Source of the DNA: an uncultured Collinsella sp.
GTDB taxonomy: Bacteria > Actinomycetota > Coriobacteriia > Coriobacteriales > Coriobacteriaceae
Reading direction: 5' to 3'
Assembly: GCA_900540845.1 (NCBI GenBank)
Contig: UQHS01000010.1
Coordinates: forward strand, 21,135-85,134
DNA length: 64,000 nucleotides
The position numbers were made by a program, and so were the translations under genes. The notes under the pieces are model-generated. The model was not told where the DNA came from. It searched no databases and saw nothing but the letters and a program-made list of their open reading frames with translations. Every line of letters begins with the position of its first letter. Position 1 is the first letter of the stretch. This document shows, in pieces, positions 58,913-64,000 of the stretch.

Positions 58913-60610
58913 CTACACGGGCAGGCCGCAATCGCCGACGCACGTGTGAGGCGTGGCGCTCCCGCGCTCGACCTGCGCGTAGAAGCCATAGCCTCCCGCG
59001 ATGTTTGAGCATGTGAACCCGTGCTGTGCCAAGACGCGGCAGGCGACGTAGCTGCGCAGGCCGCTGGCGCAAAAGACGAGGAGACGCTTATCGCGGGGGA
59101 GCTCGTCAAGATGTTCGCGCAGCTCGTCGACGGGGATGTGAAGGGCGCCTTCGATCGAGGCGCGTCGCACCTCGCCCGCGGTGCGGGTGTCGAGCAGGAT
59201 GACGTCGTCGTCGGTGCGGGCGAGGTCGAGCGCCTCATTCCACGAGACCTGCGAGACGAGCCCCTCGAGGATGTTCTCGATCATGAATCCCGCCATGTTG
59301 ACGGGGTCTTTGGCGGACGAATACGGCGGGGCGTAGGCGAGGTCGAGCTCAGCGAGGTCGGATGCGGTCATGCGTGCGCGGACGGCAACGGCGAGCACGT
59401 CGATGCGCTTGTCGACGCCACCTCGGCCGATGGCCTGGCCACCCAGGATGCGACCGTCCGAGCGATTGAACACCACCTTGAGCGTCATGTTCTCGGCTCC
59501 CGGGTAGTACGTGGCGTGGTTTGCGGGCGAGAGCACGACGGCGTCGGCGTCGAAGCCCGCGCGCTCGGCTGCGGCGAGCGTGAGCCCGGTGGCCGCGGCG
59601 TCGAGTTCGAACAGCTTGAGGACGGAGGAGCCTTGCGACCCGGCGAACGTGCTGGCACGCCCGCAGATGGCGTCGGCCGCTATGCGGCCCTGTTTGTTCG
59701 CGGGGCCCGCGAGGGCGATGAGCGCGGGGGAGTCGGTGACGACATTGGTGACCTCGACGGCGTCTCCCACGGCATAAATGTTCTCGTCGCTCGTGCGCAT
59801 GGTCGCGTCGACGCGGATGCTGCCGCGCATCCCGAGCTCGAGGCCGGCGTCGCGGGCGAGGCTTGATTCCGGCGCCACGCCGATGGAGAGCATGACCATG
59901 TCGGATTCGATGGTGCGCCCATCGGCGAGCGAGGTGGTGATCACGTCGTCGTGCTCGGTGAAGCCGGCGACGTTGGACTCGAGCAGCAGCTCGACACCGT
60001 GCTCGCGCAGGTGGTTGTGAAGCAGGGCCGCCATGTCGGCGTCGAAAATCGGCATCACGTGGCGGCCGCGCTGCACGACGGTGACTTCCATGCCTCGATC
60101 GCGAAGGTTCTCGGCCATTTCGAGGCCAATGAAGCCCGCGCCCACGACGGTGGCGCGACGCGGCTGCTCGCGGTCGACGAAGTCGGCGATCGCGTACGTG
60201 TCTTCGACGGTGCGCAGGGTGAACACGCGCTCGCCGTCCTCGCCGGGAAGGCCGGGCATGACGGGGCGGGCGCCGGGGGAGAGAATGAGCTTGTCGTAGC
60301 TCTCGACGTACTCGGTGCCGTTGTCGAGGCGGCGCACGGTGACGGTGCGCTCCTCGCGGTTGATGGAGACGACCTCTTGGCGCACGCGGGCGTCGATGTT
60401 GAAGCGCGCACGGAAGCTCTCGGGGGTCTGCAGGGTGAGCTTGGCGCGGTCGGTGATCGTCCCGCCGATGTAGTACGGCAGGCCGCAATTGGCGTAGCTC
60501 ACGTAGCCCGAGCGCTCGATCATGATGATCTGTGCGGACTCGTCCAGGCGACGGAGGCGGGCGGCTGCCGATGCCCCTCCGGCGACTCCACCGATGATGA
60601 CGACTTTCAT
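58913..60610 (-). CDS. CoA-disulfide-reductase-like flavoprotein with C-terminal rhodanese domain
   Basis: The 565-residue protein is a pyridine-nucleotide-disulfide oxidoreductase: FAD loop VVIIGGVAGGASAAARLRRL, redox Cys42 in SYANCGLPYYIGG, NAD(P)H loop VVGAGFIGLEMAENL, and FAD-binding IYAVGDAVEV. The last 100 residues are a rhodanese domain (ILLDTRTAGEVRRASIEGAL ... VFCASGLRSYVACRV) with active Cys. Such CoADR-Rhd fusions reduce CoA disulfide or persulfide. ATG 60610 has AAAGGAACC upstream. A separate small rhodanese gene lies 326 bases upstream on the same strand and may cooperate in sulfur handling. Confidence 0.92.
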   Translation of the reverse strand: MKVVIIGGVAGGASAAARLRRLDESAQIIMIERSGYVSYANCGLPYYIGGTITDRAKLTLQTPESFRARFNIDARVRQEVVSINREERTVTVRRLDNGTEYVESYDKLILSPGARPVMPGLPGEDGERVFTLRTVEDTYAIADFVDREQPRRATVVGAGFIGLEMAENLRDRGMEVTVVQRGRHVMPIFDADMAALLHNHLREHGVELLLESNVAGFTEHDDVITTSLADGRTIESDMVMLSIGVAPESSLARDAGLELGMRGSIRVDATMRTSDENIYAVGDAVEVTNVVTDSPALIALAGPANKQGRIAADAICGRASTFAGSQGSSVLKLFELDAAATGLTLAAAERAGFDADAVVLSPANHATYYPGAENMTLKVVFNRSDGRILGGQAIGRGGVDKRIDVLAVAVRARMTASDLAELDLAYAPPYSSAKDPVNMAGFMIENILEGLVSQVSWNEALDLARTDDDVILLDTRTAGEVRRASIEGALHIPVDELREHLDELPRDKRLLVFCASGLRSYVACRVLAQHGFTCSNIAGGYGFYAQVERGSATPHTCVGDCGLPV

Positions 60611-60936
60611 GGTTGGTTCCTTTCGGTTGCGCGGCTCATCGGGCCGCTCTGTCTCGTGGCGTTGTGGCCGGGCGGCGATGTGGGCCTCTGCTGCTTGACG
60701 GGGGGATCGGGCTTGCTGGTCCTGTTGCTTGACTGGAAGGTCGGGCTCGTTGCTCCCGTTGCTTGACGGGGGGGGGTCGGGCTCATCGGCCCCGTTACTG
60801 GCGGAGGGTAAGATTGTCGAAAATTTCGCCTAGATGCAGCCCGATTTTCTACATATATACCCTTATTCTGCTGCCGGCCCTCTCATTGTCGACTACTCGT
60901 GAGCCGACAGTCTGCCAACGGGTGAGGGGCGTTGCC
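60611..60936. other. Repeat-bearing gap between the flavoprotein and rhodanese genes
   Basis: GCTTGAC-containing 34-bp units occur three times (60693, 60727, 60761), followed by family B copy 3 (60806-60862). No gene supported. Confidence 0.6.
60806..60862. repeat. 57-bp palindromic element, family B copy 3
   Basis: It starts GGGTAAGATTGTCGAA, identical to copy 2 over 16 bases, and ends GATTTTCTACAT then TATACCC; the right arm has diverged. Confidence 0.7.
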
Positions 60937-61260
60937 CTAGCGGACGAGCGGGCCGGACCAACGTCCGATGCCACCCATGTTGACGACATTGGTGTAGCCC
61001 TGGCGCTCGAGCTCGCGGCACGCCTGGGCGCTACGGGCGCCCGAGAGGCAGTAGGCGTAAATCGGGGCGTTCTTGTTGGGCAGGCGCTTTGAGGCAGTGG
61101 CGGGGATGGAGACGAGCGGGATGCTCAGGGCGCCCTCGATGTGCCCGCCGCGGTACTCGTCTGGGCTGCGTACGTCGATCATGATGCTGCCGGGGGTTTC
61201 GCGTGCCTGAACGGCGAGTTCGTCGATGCTGGGGCCAAAGAGTCCGGAGAGAAATGACAT
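60937..61260 (-). CDS. Single-domain rhodanese-like protein
   Basis: The 107-residue protein is a single rhodanese domain: IMIDVRSPDEYRGGHIEGAL, SIPLVSIPATASKRL and the active loop YAYCLSGARSAQAC with the persulfide Cys. Such proteins carry sulfane sulfur or act in thiosulfate/CoA-persulfide metabolism. ATG 61260 follows AAAGGTCACCACC. It lies upstream of the CoADR-Rhd gene on the same strand, separated by 326 repeat-rich bases. Confidence 0.9.
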   Translation of the reverse strand: MSFLSGLFGPSIDELAVQARETPGSIMIDVRSPDEYRGGHIEGALSIPLVSIPATASKRLPNKNAPIYAYCLSGARSAQACRELERQGYTNVVNMGGIGRWSGPLVR

Positions 61261-61590
61261 GGTGGTGACCTTTCACGATGCGCGTCGCGCGCGTCTGTTT
61301 CTATCGTGGTACACCATAGCTGGGCGGGGGTGCTCGCGTCTGTGACTTTGTCACCAATGGTGCGCGCGGCGACGATTGGGGACGGCGACGGCGTGCGATG
61401 GTGGCGCGCGGTCGTGGGCGGCGACGATTGGGAGCGGCGACGGTGTGCGATGGCGGCGCGCGATCGCGGCGGGGAACGGCGGCCGTGGAGGGCGTCGATG
61501 CCGAGTAGCCCTCGCGCCCGCTTGGACCGAAGCGTTGACGGGGTGCACGGGTATAATGTCGAGGTTCAAACGCACCGAAGGAGTTCACTC
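61261..61590. other. Gene-free divergent region with 52-bp tandem repeat
   Basis: Two imperfect copies of a 52-bp GC-rich unit (around GACGATTGGG at 61371-61380 and 61423-61432) occupy the centre. The rest should hold the promoters of the rhodanese gene (minus) and ndpA (plus), a possible -10 (TATAATG) lying near 61552. No gene. Confidence 0.5.
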
Positions 61591-62595
61591 GTGAAAATCA
61601 ACCACGCCATTCTGCATATTCTCGATTTCGATTCGGCGGTCAACGTGATGAGCGAGCGCGAGCTCGATTTTGACACGCGGGCGGTGCGGTCCTTTGTGAG
61701 CTCGCACTTACGCCGCGCGCGCACGAGCGTCGACAATCGACGGGCGGCGTTTTCTGAGGAGAGCGCGTTCGCGGGTGAGCTCAAGGGGTATTTCTTCGGC
61801 GATCGCGAGTTCGTCGACCTGTCGCAGCAGATCGCGGAGTTCTTTGCGGCGGAGCTCGCGAAGGCGGACAAGATGGAGTCTACCGACGTGCTCGTGGCGG
61901 ATTTTGAGGACGATGACGACGTGCGGTGGTTCGCCGTGTTACTCATGGCGAGCCGCACAGCGTTTATGCACGAGGTTGCACGCGAGGGCGGTGAGGTTCG
62001 CAACGACATCGCCAAGCGTTACGCCATCCTCCCCGGTCCTTCGCAGAAGGTCTCCTCGTATGCACTGGTGCGCGCAAGCTCCATGGAGGCGTTTTACGTC
62101 GACAAGAAGCGCAAGATCATGGGCGAGGACACGTTCATCATCCCCGATGGTCTGCTTCAGTGCGAGAGCGGCGTCTCGGGCAAGGAGATCATCGAGTGCG
62201 TGACGCGCATCGTGGAGGAGGTCGCCGAGGAGCACGGCGCGAACACCGCGGTGGCTCTCGCCAAGGCCAAGGCGGCGGTGGCGGAGAAGGTCGAGGTGGA
62301 TGAGGAGATCGCTCCGTGGGACATCGCGGAGGAAATCTTCGAGGACGAGCCGGTGCTCAAGGAGCGCGTGGAGGAGCGCGTGCGCGAGGAACGTCTGCCG
62401 GAGCGCGTGGCCGTCGAGCGCGCCGTGGTTGAGCGTGCGCCCGTGCGCAACCATAAGATCCGCACCGACACCGGCATCGAGATCAGCTTCCCCGCGGAGA
62501 TGCTTAAGGATTCCGAGTACGTGCAGTTCATCAATGAGCCCAACGGCCTGATTTCCATCGAGCTCAAGAATATCGGCAGCATCGAGAACCGATAG
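61591..62595 (+). CDS. ndpA: Nucleoid-associated protein NdpA (37 kDa family)
   Basis: The 334-residue protein is of the NdpA/YejK nucleoid-associated family: KINHAILHILDFDSAVNVMSE, FFAAELAKADKMESTDVLVA, FAVLLMASRTAFMH, SYALVRASSMEAFYVDKKRK, and the C-terminal EISFPAEMLKDSEYVQFINE. The Glu/Arg-rich coiled segment (VLKERVEERVREERLPERV) before the end is longer than in E. coli. The GTG start at 61591 is fixed by AAGGAG eight bases ahead and by the family N-terminus (MKINHAILH-like); the upstream frame to 61306 runs into a tandem repeat. It has a hairpin at 62671-62702 after it. Confidence 0.88.
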   Translation: MKINHAILHILDFDSAVNVMSERELDFDTRAVRSFVSSHLRRARTSVDNRRAAFSEESAFAGELKGYFFGDREFVDLSQQIAEFFAAELAKADKMESTDVLVADFEDDDDVRWFAVLLMASRTAFMHEVAREGGEVRNDIAKRYAILPGPSQKVSSYALVRASSMEAFYVDKKRKIMGEDTFIIPDGLLQCESGVSGKEIIECVTRIVEEVAEEHGANTAVALAKAKAAVAEKVEVDEEIAPWDIAEEIFEDEPVLKERVEERVREERLPERVAVERAVVERAPVRNHKIRTDTGIEISFPAEMLKDSEYVQFINEPNGLISIELKNIGSIENR

Positions 62596-62670
62596 CCGCG
62601 CTCGGGGATCACCGCAAGACGGCGGGTAAAAGACACAGGTATCGATGCCATCTGGGCTTTAAGTATTTGA

Positions 62671-62702
62671 GGCCGAGGGGTATGGGCGCTTACCCCTCGG
62701 CC
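62671..62702. terminator. Bidirectional terminator between ndpA and the 318-aa gene
   Basis: GGCCGAGGGGTA (62671-62682) and TACCCCTCGGCC (62691-62702) form a perfect 12-bp stem with an 8-nt loop, between convergent genes. T content after the stem is low on both strands (TCCTTG, TCAAATACTT). Confidence 0.7.
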
Positions 62703-62784
62703 TCCTTGATCAAACCTCCGGAAGTGAATTCATTTGGCGGCCCGCGCGGTCATTCCTTGCGACTTGTCGAGATTATCGCGCTGC

Positions 62785-63741
62785 CTAAAACTGCACCACG
62801 AATTTCAGCTTTGTGCGAGCTTCCTTGAGGGACTCGCCTTCCAAAGTGAAATTGCTGACGACCTTGAGCTTCTTGAGCGCGGCGTCGAGTCGCGAGGCGA
62901 GGTTCGCATCCATGCTCTGCGACAACTTGGAATCGATGCTGACTGCGTATTCCTTCATGAGGTTGATGTCGCGGCCTTTCAGGCGCATATCGATCAGAGA
63001 TAAGATTTCCTTGTCGTTTTCGTACCAGTCGAGCGTTGGCATGACGGGGGCATCCGAACCCTCAAACGAGTGCTCGAATACCACGTGGCGAACGCGGTCG
63101 CTCTCTGTGTGTAGCGCGACGGACCCGTCGGCGTCAATGGATTTGGCCTCGGCTTTGGTCTTGCCCGCTTTGGCCGCGATTTTCAATTTGCCTTTGCCGA
63201 CCCGCATCTGCTTCTCCTCCTCATAGGATTCCAAGCGGCATCGTTTGGCGCCCAGACAAAAGGCGATGTTTCTGAGCTCGGTCATCTTGTCATTCTGCAT
63301 GGTCTCAAAGTAGCAGCTCAGATTGATGTAGCGATGTTCCTGATTGGGGTTTCGGTAATAAATCGCCGCACACGAGGGTCGTGGATAGAACGTAAGCTCG
63401 CAGCGGGGGACAAACTCCTCGTATAGGTGCAGAACTTCGAAACCGGCCTCTTTGCTCAGCCAGCCGATGGCGCCTTCGCACACGTCGATGGCCTTGCGGG
63501 CGTCCTCGTCTTCGATGACGACGATCTTTGGCCGGTCGAAATCCTCGTCGAAGTACTGATCGGGAAAGAGCGGATTGTAATAGCGCTTGCGGATTTCCTG
63601 ACGGGCGTCCTGGGCTTTTTGGTTGGCGATCTTGAGGCCCTCCTTGGCGGTCTCGCTGACGGTCTCGCCGATCTCCTCAGCCTTGACGGATGCTTTCTCC
63701 ATGATGCTGCCGAGGCTGTCTTTGAGGTTGAGCTTGGCCAT
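62785..63741 (-). CDS. Unknown protein (318 aa) with helical N-terminus
   Basis: The 318-residue soluble protein has an amphipathic Lys/Glu/Ala-rich N-terminal helix (KLNLKDSLGSIMEKASVKAEEIGETVS), a middle domain with PKIVVIEDEDARKAIDVCEG, CAAIYYRNPNQEHRYINLSC and ELRNIAFCLGAKRCRLESYEEE, and a C-terminal Lys-rich beta/helical part. No known catalytic motif. Base composition is less GC-rich than neighbouring genes, which with the IS end next door suggests acquired DNA. ATG 63741 is preceded by GAAAGGGGCCCTC. The IS256-like element begins about 55 bases upstream and may have separated this gene from its original promoter. Confidence 0.7.
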   Translation of the reverse strand: MAKLNLKDSLGSIMEKASVKAEEIGETVSETAKEGLKIANQKAQDARQEIRKRYYNPLFPDQYFDEDFDRPKIVVIEDEDARKAIDVCEGAIGWLSKEAGFEVLHLYEEFVPRCELTFYPRPSCAAIYYRNPNQEHRYINLSCYFETMQNDKMTELRNIAFCLGAKRCRLESYEEEKQMRVGKGKLKIAAKAGKTKAEAKSIDADGSVALHTESDRVRHVVFEHSFEGSDAPVMPTLDWYENDKEILSLIDMRLKGRDINLMKEYAVSIDSKLSQSMDANLASRLDAALKKLKVVSNFTLEGESLKEARTKLKFVVQF

Positions 63742-63796
63742 GAGGGCCCCTTTCTTCGTGACGTGCCACCAGCTCCATTGTATGGCGGTGAGGGGG

Positions 63797-64000
63797 GGTA
63801 ACGTTCAATTTCTTGCGCACTTTGACAGCAGAATAGCGTCCAGATAGAAGGGAGGGCACGGCCCGCCTCGGTATGATTCGAGTTGTCGAGACAAGAAGCA
63901 TATTGGAGGCTGGCCATGCCCGAACCCATCGTAACATTGAATGAAGAGAGCCTCAGGTCCGATCTGCGCGAGCTGGTCAGGAGGACCGTCGAGGACACGC
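63797..64000 (+). mobile_element. IS256-family insertion sequence, left end (truncated by window)
   Basis: From about 63797 the sequence GGTAACGTTCAATTTCTTGC resembles the terminal inverted repeat of IS256-group elements and is followed about 120 bases later by a transposase start. The right end is outside the window, so the target duplication cannot be seen. Confidence 0.55.
63916..64000 (+). CDS. IS256-family (Mutator-type) transposase, N-terminal fragment
   Basis: Only 28 codons are inside the window. Residues NEESLRSDLRELVRRTVEDT match the conserved N-terminus of IS256-group transposases (LRELVRxTVEETLN pattern). GGAGGCTGG precedes ATG 63916. The DDE catalytic core lies beyond the window, so integrity is unknown. 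Confidence 0.65.
   Translation, partial: MPEPIVTLNEESLRSDLRELVRRTVEDT

Noticed and set aside
58660..59016. A 118-codon plus-strand frame downstream of the Crp/Fnr gene
   Set aside because: It runs through the palindrome and tandem repeat into the antisense of the flavoprotein gene; Gly/Leu/Arg-rich artefact.

Overview
High-GC, densely coded bacterial chromosome segment with short AGGAG-type ribosome binding sites and hairpin terminators. The gene set (energy-coupling-factor transport, fructose PTS, L-lactate dehydrogenase, YaaA, M18 aminopeptidase, NdpA-type nucleoid protein, CoA-disulfide-reductase-like flavoprotein, no respiratory complexes) suggests a fermentative, gut-associated actinobacterium of the Coriobacteriia, probably Collinsella/Enorma-like. 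The taxonomy is inferred from gene content and protein style, not from a marker gene; there is no rRNA, tRNA or CRISPR array that I can see.

Layout. 1-3.5 kb: truncated tatD-like nuclease gene, tcdA and ettA. 3.5-9 kb: two low-complexity proteins of unknown function, a family 2 glycosyltransferase and an M18 aminopeptidase. 9-16 kb: a secreted coiled-coil/lysozyme-like wall protein with an AT-rich palindrome-studded promoter region, a DUF4430 surface protein, two GtrA proteins, a YhcH protein, a TIM-barrel-like protein, a 50-aa membrane protein and an RsmB/NOP methyltransferase. 15.7-19.2 kb: a complete ECF transporter operon (S component, fused double ATPase, EcfT) preceded by a classical tryptophan leader-peptide attenuator. 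19.3-29 kb: housekeeping genes (lipid kinase, RNase D, HAD phosphatase, Fur regulator, acylphosphatase, two Gfo/Idh/MocA oxidoreductases, RNase HI, pentapeptide-repeat protein, lipoprotein, endonuclease IV).

29-38.5 kb looks accessory: a frameshifted sigma-70 factor, an orphan ABC-2-like permease, and a minus-strand block with an ABC exporter, response regulator, ABC ATPase, a 54-aa membrane protein, a permease and a histidine kinase, resembling peptide-antibiotic sensing or self-resistance loci, plus an HTH membrane regulator. 38.5-44.9 kb: a large membrane protein, a polar amino-acid ABC importer and yaaA. 45-58.6 kb: Fe-alcohol dehydrogenase, LUD protein, PAP2 phosphatase, NAD+ synthetase, an RpiR-controlled fructose operon, aminotransferase, lactate dehydrogenase, lipase-like hydrolase and Crp/Fnr regulator. 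58.9-64 kb: CoA-disulfide-reductase/rhodanese fusion, single rhodanese, NdpA, an unknown protein and the left end of an IS256-type insertion sequence.

The most notable non-gene structure is the set of dispersed palindromic elements: a 68-70 bp family (three copies) and a 57-bp family (three copies, one apparently inside the 5' coding part of the tatD-like gene), with several short GC-rich tandem repeats in gene-poor gaps. The best single regulatory discovery is the Trp-Trp-Trp leader peptide and terminator in front of the ECF operon, which predicts that this transporter carries tryptophan or a close precursor.
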